Assembly (NCBI GenBank): GCA_009839775.1 | Contig: VXOZ01000067.1 | Location: 1 to 7,121, forward strand | Direction of reading: 5' to 3' | Origin: Chloroflexota bacterium | GTDB lineage: Bacteria; Chloroflexota; UBA11872; VXOZ01 | DNA: 7,121 nt | Shown here: positions 1 to 6,020 of the stretch, one piece after another | Layout: each line of letters starts with the position of its first letter | Numbering within the stretch: position 1 is the first letter of the stretch | The notes under the pieces: model-generated | What the model was told of the DNA's origin: nothing | Databases searched by the model: none | What the model saw: only the letters and a program-made list of their open reading frames with translations | Position numbers and translations under genes: made by a program

Positions 1-120
1 GGGCGGGGGCGGCCCCCGCCGCCCCCACCCACCCCCCCCGCCCCGGGGGCGCCCCCCCCCACCCCACCCCCACCCACCACCCCCCCCCGCGGCCCCGCAC
101 ACGCCCAAAACACAACCGAC
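1..120. other. T-free C/G-rich low-complexity tract, probable contig-end artefact
   Basis: The first 120 bases contain only C, G and some A, with long runs of C and several of G and not one T; the first T is at 121. Ordinary composition begins abruptly there. No codon structure, RNA fold or regulatory site can be defended. The likeliest explanation is low-complexity read ends (poly-G or poly-C) assembled onto the end of a contig. A real C-rich repeat cannot be excluded from sequence alone. Confidence 0.75.
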
Positions 121-340
121 TTGTCTAGATGCATTGAGCCATATGGGGGGGGGTTGTCAAGTTACTTGGAATTCGTCAAGGAGGCTGCGCAGGGGCGGGT
201 CTTGCCCCGGCAGTGCTATCATTGCAGCGGGTTGGCCTACCTACGACGTGGAGAACGAAGAGCTTCTCCGTCGGATGGTAGATGTAAAGGGAACAATCTC
301 CTGCCACGTGGAACTGCTTTGCAGCAAGAGGCGCGAAACT
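121..340. other. Non-coding stretch upstream of the DUF1643 gene
   Basis: The reading frame of the downstream gene is open back to a TTG at 134, but the extra 69 residues have no recognisable domain and cover a nine-G run (145-153), so I treat the stretch as non-coding. An in-frame ATG at 275 is the main alternative start. A GGGG/CCCC inverted repeat sits at 192-208. I see no clear sigma-70 promoter; the real promoter may be lost in the corrupted end. Confidence 0.45.
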
Positions 341-835
341 GTGGATGGTATTACGCGTGCCGATCTCGCGCAAGACGGAGCCGAGTTTTCTGACTGCGGG
401 CGCTACCGCTACAAGCTGTGGCGGGTGTGGGACGAGGCGCGCCCGCCGGTTATGTTCATCATGCTCAATCCAGCCACCGCTGACGCAACGCGGAATGACC
501 CGACCATCCGGCGCTGCATAGGCTTTGCTCGTGCTTGGGGATACGGGGGTGTACGCGTTGGCAACCTGTTTGCCTGGCGGACGCCCTACCCTGAGGTCTT
601 ACGGTCTGTGGTCGAACCGATAGGGCAGGATAACGATGGCGCTCTGCATGACCTCGCCGCTGGGGCGGCACTCGTGGTCGCCGCATGGGGCGTGCACGGC
701 GTATGGCGTGACCGCGCGCAGGCCTTTCGCCAGAGATTCACCCGCCCTCTCCATGCACTCGGCATTACGAAGTCCGGAGAACCGGCCCATCCCCTGCGAC
801 TGCGGCGCACGTGCAGGCCCTTTCCGCTGGAATGA
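341..835 (+). CDS. DUF1643 domain protein
   Basis: A 164-residue protein that is almost entirely one DUF1643 domain. Visible family motifs, in order, are CGRYRYKLWRVW (19-30), MLNPATAD (41-48), NDPTIRRC (52-59), WGYGG (66-70), NLFAWR (75-80), VVAAWGVHG (112-120) and the C-terminal LGITKSGEPAHPL (140-152). The conserved hydrophobic core followed by LNP-T-AD is diagnostic. The biochemical role of the family is not established, so no function is assigned. I chose GTG at 341 because an AAGAGG ribosome-binding sequence lies at 325-330, ten bases upstream, and homology begins a few residues in. ATG at 275 and TTG at 134 are longer alternatives in the same frame. There is no signal peptide or membrane segment, so a cytoplasmic location is expected. 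The gene stands alone, 213 bases before murE. Family assignment is firm; the start is uncertain. Confidence 0.82.
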   Translation: MDGITRADLAQDGAEFSDCGRYRYKLWRVWDEARPPVMFIMLNPATADATRNDPTIRRCIGFARAWGYGGVRVGNLFAWRTPYPEVLRSVVEPIGQDNDGALHDLAAGAALVVAAWGVHGVWRDRAQAFRQRFTRPLHALGITKSGEPAHPLRLRRTCRPFPLE

Positions 836-988
836 TTCGCACAACTAGCTAAACCTACTTTTCTTACTATCTGACCGGATCACACTCCATATGCCTGCGT
901 GCAGCCTAAACGGAGCAATCAGTGCTCGGGCGCCGCTGCGTTACAATGTCTTGAAAACAGCACCAGGTGCGGTGCGGGCAGACATGAT

Positions 989-1021
989 CCGTTCAGGCTT
1001 CGACAAGCTCAGCCCGAACGG
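989..1021. repeat. Palindromic repeat copy R1 in the murE leader
   Basis: An imperfect palindrome. The outer arms are CCGTTC (989-994) and GAACGG (1016-1021), then an A/C mismatch, then the inner stem GGCT (996-999) and AGCC (1011-1014), with the 11-base loop TCGACAAGCTC (1000-1010). It is the simplest complete member of a family with three further copies at 5655-5684, 5784-5809 and 5853-5911. It ends 27 bases before the chosen murE start, so it would lie in that gene's mRNA leader if transcription begins upstream. TACAAT at 942-947 resembles a -10 box but has no good -35 partner. Confidence 0.8.
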
Positions 1022-1048
1022 ACTCTCCAGCAGAACGGACAGTCGTTA

Positions 1049-2548
1049 GTGCAGCTCTCTGATCTTCTTGCCGCTGTACCGGAAGCGCAGATGCTGACCG
1101 GCACGCCGGATCTCCCCATTTCGCAGCTTTGCTACGACTCGCGCGAGGCGCAGGCCGGTGCGCTCTTTATCGCATTGCAAGGGTTGCACCGCGACGGACA
1201 CCACTACGCCGCTGCCGCCGTAGCGAACGGCGCAGTTGCCGTGCTCATTACGCGGCCCTTGACATTGCCGGAGCACGTCACGCAGGTGCTCGTGCCGAAC
1301 ACCTGGATTGCACTTGGGCAGGTTTCTGCAGCCTATTACAAGAATCCTTCTCAAGAACTGTGCGTAATCGGCGTTACCGGCACCGACGGGAAGAGCACGA
1401 CGGCGACCCTCATCGGCCACATACTGCGTGCGTGTAGACATCCAACCGGCGTCATCACCACGGTCGCCTTCCACGATAGTGTGCAGGAATTCCCCAACGA
1501 GACCCGCCTGACCACCCAGCACGCTTCGGACCTGCAGCAGATGTTGCGCGCGATTCGCGAGCGCGGTGGTACCCACGCGGTGGTTGAAGCCAGTTCGCAC
1601 GGGTTGGCGCTCCACAAGCTGGACGCAATCCAGATCGACGCCGCCGTGCTGACAAACCTCACCCACGAGCACCTGGATTTTCATAAGACGCTGGAAGCGT
1701 ACCGCGAAGCGAAAGGGCGGCTCTTCGAGCGCGTAGAGGCCCGCGCGCCGAAGCCGTTTCCCCAGGTTAGCGTGCTCAACGCCGATGACGAGCACTATCC
1801 GTTCTTTGCGTCACTAAATTCCCCCGGCCTGCGCACATTCGGCTTTGAGGAACAGGCTGACGTTCGCGCTGTGGACGTGGAACTTGCCGCGGACCGCACC
1901 GCGTTCACGGTAGTCACGCCGGAGGGTCAAGCGCTGATTCACTCCCCGCTGGTCTGCCGGTTCAACGTGGCGAACACCCTGGCGGCGCTGGCGGTTGTAA
2001 CCGGGCTCGGCGTGCCGCTCGACGCGGCCGCAGCAGCGGTGAGGTCATTCCCCGGTGTGCCCGGCCGCATGCAGGTGATCGCTGCCGGCCAGCCGTTCGC
2101 GGTGATCGTGGACTACGCTCACACGCCCAACAGCCTGCGGCTCGTGCTCGATGCCTTGCGCGGCGTGACGCCGGGGCGGCTCGTGGCCGTCTTTGGCAGT
2201 GCCGGCGAGCGGGACGTGGAGAAACGGGCGCTTATGGGCGCAGTCGCCGCGGAACACGCCGACTACTTTGTGATTACGGGTGAGGACCCCCGCAGTGAAG
2301 ACCCGGACGTAATTTGCCGCCAGATCGAGGAAGGCGCGCTCCAAGCCGGCTGCGTCTACGGACGCGACTACAGCATCAGCATTGATCGCACCCAGGCCTT
2401 CCGCATCGCGTTCAAGCAGGCGCGGCCCGGCGATACCGTGCTCCTGGCCGGCAAGGGCCATGAACACTCGATGATCTGGGGTGATGAATCCCTGCCCTGG
2501 GACGAGGCCGAAATCGCCGCAGAGACGCTGGCGGATATGTTCGACTAG
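1049..2548 (+). CDS. murE: UDP-MurNAc-tripeptide synthetase (MurE-type Mur ligase)
   Basis: An ATP-dependent cytoplasmic ligase that adds the third, diamino residue to UDP-MurNAc-L-Ala-D-Glu in peptidoglycan synthesis. The 499 residues match normal MurE length. The N-terminal UDP-binding domain has YDSR (29-32) and GALFIALQG. The central ATPase domain has the P-loop GTDGKSTT (111-118, K115), VEASSHG (179-185), TNLTHEHLDFH (202-212) and the probable carbamylated lysine K222 in YREAKGRLF. The C-terminal domain has VDYAHTP (354-360), GSAGERDVEKR and GKGHE (468-472). The motif that reads the diamino acid is EDPR (412-415), where meso-diaminopimelate enzymes have DNPR; the arginine is kept, so the amino acid used is uncertain. 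The frame is open to 899, but that extension would translate the R1 palindrome, so GTG 1049 is chosen although its ribosome-binding site is weak. No murF, mraY or other dcw genes adjoin it. A paralogous Mur ligase of altered specificity is the alternative. Confidence 0.9.
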   Translation: MQLSDLLAAVPEAQMLTGTPDLPISQLCYDSREAQAGALFIALQGLHRDGHHYAAAAVANGAVAVLITRPLTLPEHVTQVLVPNTWIALGQVSAAYYKNPSQELCVIGVTGTDGKSTTATLIGHILRACRHPTGVITTVAFHDSVQEFPNETRLTTQHASDLQQMLRAIRERGGTHAVVEASSHGLALHKLDAIQIDAAVLTNLTHEHLDFHKTLEAYREAKGRLFERVEARAPKPFPQVSVLNADDEHYPFFASLNSPGLRTFGFEEQADVRAVDVELAADRTAFTVVTPEGQALIHSPLVCRFNVANTLAALAVVTGLGVPLDAAAAAVRSFPGVPGRMQVIAAGQPFAVIVDYAHTPNSLRLVLDALRGVTPGRLVAVFGSAGERDVEKRALMGAVAAEHADYFVITGEDPRSEDPDVICRQIEEGALQAGCVYGRDYSISIDRTQAFRIAFKQARPGDTVLLAGKGHEHSMIWGDESLPWDEAEIAAETLADMFD

Positions 2549-2664
2549 TGTCGCTTACGCATTCCCTATTGTGAGCACGCGCAGTGCGGGCCTTCCGCTG
2601 ATAACAGCCGAAACGTGGGAATTGTCTGGCTTCATCCCTGCTGTTTCAATGTGCGGCAGTTTAC

Positions 2665-2694
2665 TTGAGAATGCTATTGCCAAGATTCCATAAT
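2665..2694 (+). promoter_or_regulatory. Probable sigma-70 promoter for the solute-binding protein gene
   Basis: TTGAGA at 2665-2670 matches the -35 consensus at five of six bases. CATAAT at 2689-2694 matches the -10 consensus at five of six. The spacer is 18 bases. Transcription would start near 2701 and leave a leader of about 150 bases before the ATG at 2852. The motif lies in the 303-base non-coding gap after murE, where a new transcription unit is expected. Prediction by eye only. Confidence 0.5.
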
Positions 2695-2700
2695 TCGAGT

Positions 2701-2851
2701 AGCATAGGCGGCAAGAGAGTGCTTAAGGTAGGAAAGGGGGGTGTATCCGTGTAGGTGGCCGCCTCAGGTCATTTCTACCGAGCTTGATCGACGTAGAAGC
2801 TTTTCATTTGGGTGGTGTAGCTTAACGCGACACCGCGAAGGAGAAGGGATC
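2701..2851 (+). other. Predicted long 5' leader with short inverted repeats
   Basis: This non-coding stretch between the predicted promoter and the lipoprotein start holds several small inverted repeats. TTCTAC (2773-2778) can pair with GTAGAA (2793-2798). AGCTT (2781-2785) can pair with AAGCT (2797-2801), which overlaps the first pair and so excludes it. GGTGT (2814-2818) pairs with ACACC (2830-2834) just before the ribosome-binding site AAGGAGA (2838-2844). I recognise no known riboswitch. The rest of the gap, 2549-2664, shows no gene and no clear murE terminator. Confidence 0.3.
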
Positions 2852-4225
2852 ATGCGTTCTGAGATCAGCAGACGGACATTTCTGGCGGGTTCGGCAACCG
2901 CTTTCGGCGCCGTTGCCCTGGCCGCGTGCGGTCAGGTACAGACGACGGGCGAGATGATGGAGGAAAAACCGGCTGAGCCCGAGGCGGAGAAAGAGGCCGT
3001 TGAGGAGCCTGTGGCCGAGCAGGTAACGATTCAGTTCATGTGGCCGCCCTATTCGCCGGCCAAGGAGCGCTGGTACGAGCGCTTGGTGACCGCCTACGAG
3101 GAAAAGAATCCCAACGTAACTATCTCCACGATTCTCGATACGGCGCTCAACGACCGCATCGGCACAAATGCCGCCGCCGGCGGCGGCTTGCTTGACGTGA
3201 CCTGGCATGGCTGGGGTTGGGCCCGGTGGGGTGAAGAAGGTGTCTTCCTGCCGCTGGAGCCGTACGTCAAGGCGTCGGGCCTGAACCTGGACGATTACTA
3301 CAAGGCCGCCATCGACGGGGTCACCTGGAAAGGCACGCTGCATGCGCTGCCGCTGGGCATTCTGACGCCGGTGATGGCGCTCAACCTCGATATGTTCGCG
3401 ACGGCGGGCATCGAGGTGCCGTCCGATGACTGGACCTTCGGGGACATGATCGATATTGGCGCCAAGCTCACCGATGCCCCCAACGGCAAGTGGGGCGTGT
3501 CGACGCGGTTCTGGTATTGGTCCACCTGGTATGTCTCCTATGGCCGCGATCAGGGCTCTATCAACAATGAATGGCAGACAATGAGCTGGGACGCGCCGGT
3601 GCGCACCGAGCTGATCAGGACACGGGGAGACCTTTTCCACAAGCACCAAGTCGAAGCCTATGGCGACGATGCCAAGGAAGAGACAATCTTTGATCACTTC
3701 AAGAACCAGAAGGTCGCCATCTACTCAGGCTACAACTGGCTCGTGCCCAGCTTCCGTACGGACGCGCAGTTCAATTGGACGTTGCATCCCATCCCGTTCA
3801 TCGACTTCGAGGGCGAGCCGACGCGCAACGGCGCGCTCTACACCGAGGAGATCGCCCTCGTGGAAGGCAGCAAGGTGCTCGACCACGGTTGGGACTTCAC
3901 CGCGTGGATCTGCGGGCCGGAGCAACTGGATACGGCCGCCCGCAACGGCGATACGACGCCGACGATCAAGGCGATCGCCGAAAGCGACGCGTTCATCAAT
4001 CTGGCCCTGCCGCCCGGAGAGAGAATCATCGAGTATCTGCGCGCGATGGAAACCGCAATTCCGTTCTTGCTCCATCCAATTGGCGGCGATCTCGCAGGAC
4101 CCCTGTGGAAGAACGCCGGCCAGGCGACGCAAGCGAATCCGACTCTGACGCCGGAGGAAGCGACGCGCACGGCCCAGGGAGAGGCCCAAGCCATCTTGGA
4201 CGAGTACAACGCGAGCAGGCAGTAG
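2852..4225 (+). CDS. Tat-exported lipoprotein, family 1 extracellular solute-binding protein
   Basis: A 457-residue substrate-capture protein of an ABC importer, most like the MalE-type (SBP family 1) sugar-binding proteins. It would be anchored outside the cytoplasmic membrane. The N-terminus has a twin-arginine signal SRRTFLAGSA (R7, R8), a hydrophobic stretch and the lipobox LAAC with lipidated C26. An acidic E/P/A-rich linker (about 33-57) precedes the binding domain, which opens with VTIQFMWPP (58-66). A tryptophan-rich segment WHGWGWARWGEEGVF (118-132) and many other aromatics suit stacking on sugar rings; the actual ligand is unknown. ATG 2852 is chosen for the strong site AAGGAGA at 2838-2844 and because the signal peptide starts there; the frame continues upstream to 2741 without signal features. 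TAG is followed at once by TAA. No permease or ATPase gene is nearby, so it must work with a transporter encoded elsewhere. A promoter candidate lies at 2665-2694. Confidence 0.9.
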   Translation: MRSEISRRTFLAGSATAFGAVALAACGQVQTTGEMMEEKPAEPEAEKEAVEEPVAEQVTIQFMWPPYSPAKERWYERLVTAYEEKNPNVTISTILDTALNDRIGTNAAAGGGLLDVTWHGWGWARWGEEGVFLPLEPYVKASGLNLDDYYKAAIDGVTWKGTLHALPLGILTPVMALNLDMFATAGIEVPSDDWTFGDMIDIGAKLTDAPNGKWGVSTRFWYWSTWYVSYGRDQGSINNEWQTMSWDAPVRTELIRTRGDLFHKHQVEAYGDDAKEETIFDHFKNQKVAIYSGYNWLVPSFRTDAQFNWTLHPIPFIDFEGEPTRNGALYTEEIALVEGSKVLDHGWDFTAWICGPEQLDTAARNGDTTPTIKAIAESDAFINLALPPGERIIEYLRAMETAIPFLLHPIGGDLAGPLWKNAGQATQANPTLTPEEATRTAQGEAQAILDEYNASRQ

Positions 4226-4239
4226 TAAGCCATTGCATA

Positions 4240-4267
4240 GTAGGGGCACGACATGTCGTGCCCCTAC
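4240..4267. repeat. Perfect 28-base palindrome downstream of the binding protein gene
   Basis: Bases 4240-4267 read identically on both strands. The arms GTAGGGGCACGACA and TGTCGTGCCCCTAC have no loop and are centred at 4253/4254. It begins 14 bases after the stop codon at 4223-4225. As RNA it would form a very stable hairpin that could end transcription or protect the 3' end, but there is no T-run after it, so it is not a standard intrinsic terminator. Its perfect symmetry fits a dispersed intergenic repeat. GATAAT at 4279-4284 just beyond resembles a -10 box without a good -35. Confidence 0.85.
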
Positions 4268-4340
4268 GTGCATTAAGTGATAATTAGGTGCTGAAATCGC
4301 TATTGGAGGGGTCTCCTGGTAAGCGAGGGTCCTACTCTTG

Positions 4341-4475
4341 TCCCCTCTCCCTGTGGTGCACTTGCAAAGCTCTTGCCAAGGCGTGGGAGATCTCCTCTCC
4401 TGTGGAGACGTTTACAAAGCTCCCGCCGTAGCGAAGAAGTCCCCTCTCCCTGTGGGAGAGGGGTAGGGTGAGGGC
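4341..4475. repeat. Degenerate C-rich tandem units ending in a 10-bp hairpin
   Basis: Three related units start at 4341, 4392 and 4440 with variants of TCCCCTCTCCCTGTGG. The first two then share CAAAGCTC (4366-4373) and ACAAAGCTCCCGCC (4414-4427). The third unit becomes a perfect hairpin: CCCCTCTCCC (4441-4450), loop TGT, GGGAGAGGGG (4454-4463), followed by TAGGGTGAGGGC. ACAAAAGCTCCCC recurs at 4498-4510, inside the reading frame of the next gene. The pattern suggests a dispersed repeat family inserted upstream of the esterase. No transposase or CRISPR-like regularity is present. Confidence 0.7.
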
Positions 4476-4478
4476 AAG

Positions 4479-5573
4479 ATGCCAGGCTTCAACCTCCACA
4501 AAAGCTCCCCTATGAGCACACTTGGTACATTCCCCGATGATGCGGAGACTATCCGCCAAGAGCAGGTAGCGGAAATCGACCGCTATTACTCCGCGCTGGT
4601 GTATGCGGCTGTGGAATTACGCGAGCGCGCGTGGCAGCGGGATTTCAGTACGCCTGACGCGTATCGCCGTTCGGTGGCGCCGAACCGCGCACGGTTTCTT
4701 CAACTCATGGGTGGCGTGCCCCAGGATGCCGTGCCGCTGGAGCCGCGGCAGCAGGAACTGCCAGAGCGTCCCGGAATTACGGCTCGGCGCGTCTGGATCC
4801 CGGTAGATGAAGGCGTCCACGTATACGGTGTGCTGCTTGTGCCTGCGGCCCCCACAGGCCCGAAACCGGCCGTGATCGCCCAGCACGGCTTCTCCGGCTC
4901 GCCCGAAGCCACCTGCGGCTACTACGAGTTGGAAGAGACTGCCTACCTGCGTTCATTCGGCCTGCGTTTGGCCGAAAAAGGATACGTGGTCTTTGCGCCG
5001 CTGGTGATGAATAACACGCCCGACCGCTCGCGCCCCAACCGCAAGGCCACGCTCATCGCCCGGCAACTCATGGGTCTGGAAGTGGGCAAGATGATGCGCG
5101 TGGTGGATTACTTGCAGACCTTGCCGGAGGTGGACAACGACCGCATTGGCTACATGGGCATCTCTCAAGGCGGCATGATGGCGCTTTGGGCTGCGGCTGC
5201 CGACGAACGCATCGCTGCCTGCGTCTGCTCCGGGTACTTCACCAACCGCACACCCAAGATGATCGACGTCTCGCCCCACTACACTTCTTTCATCCAAACC
5301 GGCGATGACGACAAATTCTTCTGGGGCCAGTTGAATGAGTTTTCGGATTGCGACATCGCCGCGCTCATCTGTCCGCGACCCTTCTTCGTGGAAGCCGGCA
5401 CGGAAGACCGCGTGTTTTGGCTGGAGCACGTGAGGGAGGAATTCGCGCAACTGCAGTCAATCTACGCGCAGCTTGGCATACCAGAGCGTGTGGAGCTTGG
5501 CATCTTCGAGGGACCGCACGTAATCCATGGCGTGGAGTCGTTTGCGTTCCTTGACCGTTGGCTACAGGACTAG
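4479..5573 (+). CDS. Alpha/beta-hydrolase family esterase (dienelactone hydrolase / acetyl xylan esterase-like)
   Basis: A 364-residue serine hydrolase, probably a cytoplasmic carboxylesterase; no signal peptide is evident. The fold's landmarks appear in order: PAVIAQHGFSG with the oxyanion-hole HGF (136-138), the nucleophile elbow GISQGG with S229, an acid strand FFVEAGTEDRVFW with D310, and the histidine loop FEGPHVIHG with H347 (H350 is the less likely catalytic alternative). The N-terminal part, DRYYSALVYAAVELRERAWQRDF, looks helical and precedes the core, as in larger acetyl xylan esterase-like members. The natural substrate cannot be read from sequence. ATG 4479 has a GGTGAGGG ribosome-binding sequence at 4467-4474, but both this site and the first residues derive from the upstream repeat region. 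ATG 4512 gives a 353-residue protein with no repeat-derived tail but little Shine-Dalgarno match. The family is confident; the start is open. Neighbours are not close enough to imply an operon. Confidence 0.85.
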   Translation: MPGFNLHKSSPMSTLGTFPDDAETIRQEQVAEIDRYYSALVYAAVELRERAWQRDFSTPDAYRRSVAPNRARFLQLMGGVPQDAVPLEPRQQELPERPGITARRVWIPVDEGVHVYGVLLVPAAPTGPKPAVIAQHGFSGSPEATCGYYELEETAYLRSFGLRLAEKGYVVFAPLVMNNTPDRSRPNRKATLIARQLMGLEVGKMMRVVDYLQTLPEVDNDRIGYMGISQGGMMALWAAAADERIAACVCSGYFTNRTPKMIDVSPHYTSFIQTGDDDKFFWGQLNEFSDCDIAALICPRPFFVEAGTEDRVFWLEHVREEFAQLQSIYAQLGIPERVELGIFEGPHVIHGVESFAFLDRWLQD

Positions 5574-5654
5574 AGACGACAAATATAGGGTGCAGGGACA
5601 TTCTGTATTCGCACCTAGAATCCTACGTGCACTTGCAAGCACGGAGGATCTCCA

Positions 5655-5684
5655 CCGTTCGCCCTGAGCCTGTCGAAGGGCAAC
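5655..5684. repeat. Palindromic repeat copy R2
   Basis: Opposite orientation to R1. CCGTTC (5655-5660) is followed by the stem GCCCT (5661-5665) and AGGGC (5677-5681) around the 11-base loop GAGCCTGTCGA (5666-5676). GTT (5657-5659) can also pair with AAC (5682-5684) past a bulged C. The expected full GAACGG right arm has decayed. Confidence 0.75.
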
Positions 5685-5783
5685 TATTGCAGGAAATAGC
5701 CCTAGAATGACATTGGCCGCTGGTAGACGGAGACTACCGCATGCTTTCGCCTCGTATCATGTATGGGGTAGGACCTGAGCCAG

Positions 5784-5809
5784 CCTGTCCTGAGCTTGCC
5801 GAAGGGTCG
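5784..5809. repeat. Palindromic repeat copy R3 (degenerate)
   Basis: A shorter, eroded member. The stem CCT (5789-5791) and AGG (5803-5805) flanks the 11-base loop GAGCTTGCCGA (5792-5802), and an outer T/G pair can extend it by one. The CCGTTC and GAACGG arms are missing. It has the same orientation as R2. Confidence 0.65.
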
Positions 5810-5852
5810 ACGGGCAAAGTCCGACCAATGGGCATGATGCGGTGCTCCTTCG

Positions 5853-5911
5853 CACATCCGTTCATGCTTCGACAAGGGCTACGCGAAGCCCACTCAGCAC
5901 GAACGGATGTG
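5853..5911. repeat. Palindromic repeat copy R4 with a hairpin-forming loop insertion
   Basis: Long outer arms CACATCCGTTC (5853-5863) and GAACGGATGTG (5901-5911) are perfectly complementary over 11 bases. After an A/C mismatch, the inner stem TGCT (5865-5868) pairs with AGCA (5896-5899). The loop matches the R1 loop (TCGACAAG...CTC) but is interrupted by 16 extra bases at 5877-5892. GGGCT (5876-5880) and AGCCC (5887-5891), which span this insertion, form their own hairpin. Confidence 0.8.
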
Positions 5912-6020
5912 GCACCTTTTTCAATTGTGCGCGAAGGAAGAAGGCGCATGTGCGTGGAGGAAAGAGGCGCAGAGCGCGCCCATAGGGAAGAAAAGATCTC
6001 AATTACGCTAAGGATACTAA

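Larger units (their letters stand above)
5574..6020. other. 447-base repeat-rich intergenic region without a gene
   Basis: No convincing gene lies here. An open frame from 5741 reads through two palindromic repeats and then overlaps the PhyH gene out of frame, so it is not accepted. The region holds three copies of the R family (5655-5684, 5784-5809, 5853-5911). No strong sigma-70 promoter or T-tailed terminator is visible, although a transcription boundary is expected here. Confidence 0.7.

Noticed and set aside
124..174. Cluster of restriction-type palindromes (TCTAGA, ATGCAT, CATATG, GAATTC) resembling a cloning polylinker
   Set aside because: Six-base palindromes are common and two of these overlap. 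The order matches no vector I can name with confidence, though contamination near the corrupted end cannot be fully excluded.
1046..1795. A 249-residue open frame on the minus strand opposite murE
   Set aside because: It is antisense to conserved MurE motifs, has no domain, and arises from GC-rich codon use.
2822..3697. A 291-residue open frame on the minus strand opposite the solute-binding protein
   Set aside because: It is an antisense shadow of a well-supported gene. It is rich in R, G and A with no recognisable domain.
4240..4267. Standard intrinsic terminator of the solute-binding protein gene
   Set aside because: The hairpin is strong but no T-run follows, so it is listed as a palindromic repeat instead.
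4341..4475. Possible CRISPR array in the C-rich tandem units
   Set aside because: Only three degenerate units of unequal length, with no constant repeat and unique-spacer pattern and no cas genes.
4356..5638. Exact 12-base repeat GTGCACTTGCAA at 4356-4367 and 5627-5638
   Set aside because: About one 12-base match is expected by chance in a window of this size, and the flanks do not align further.
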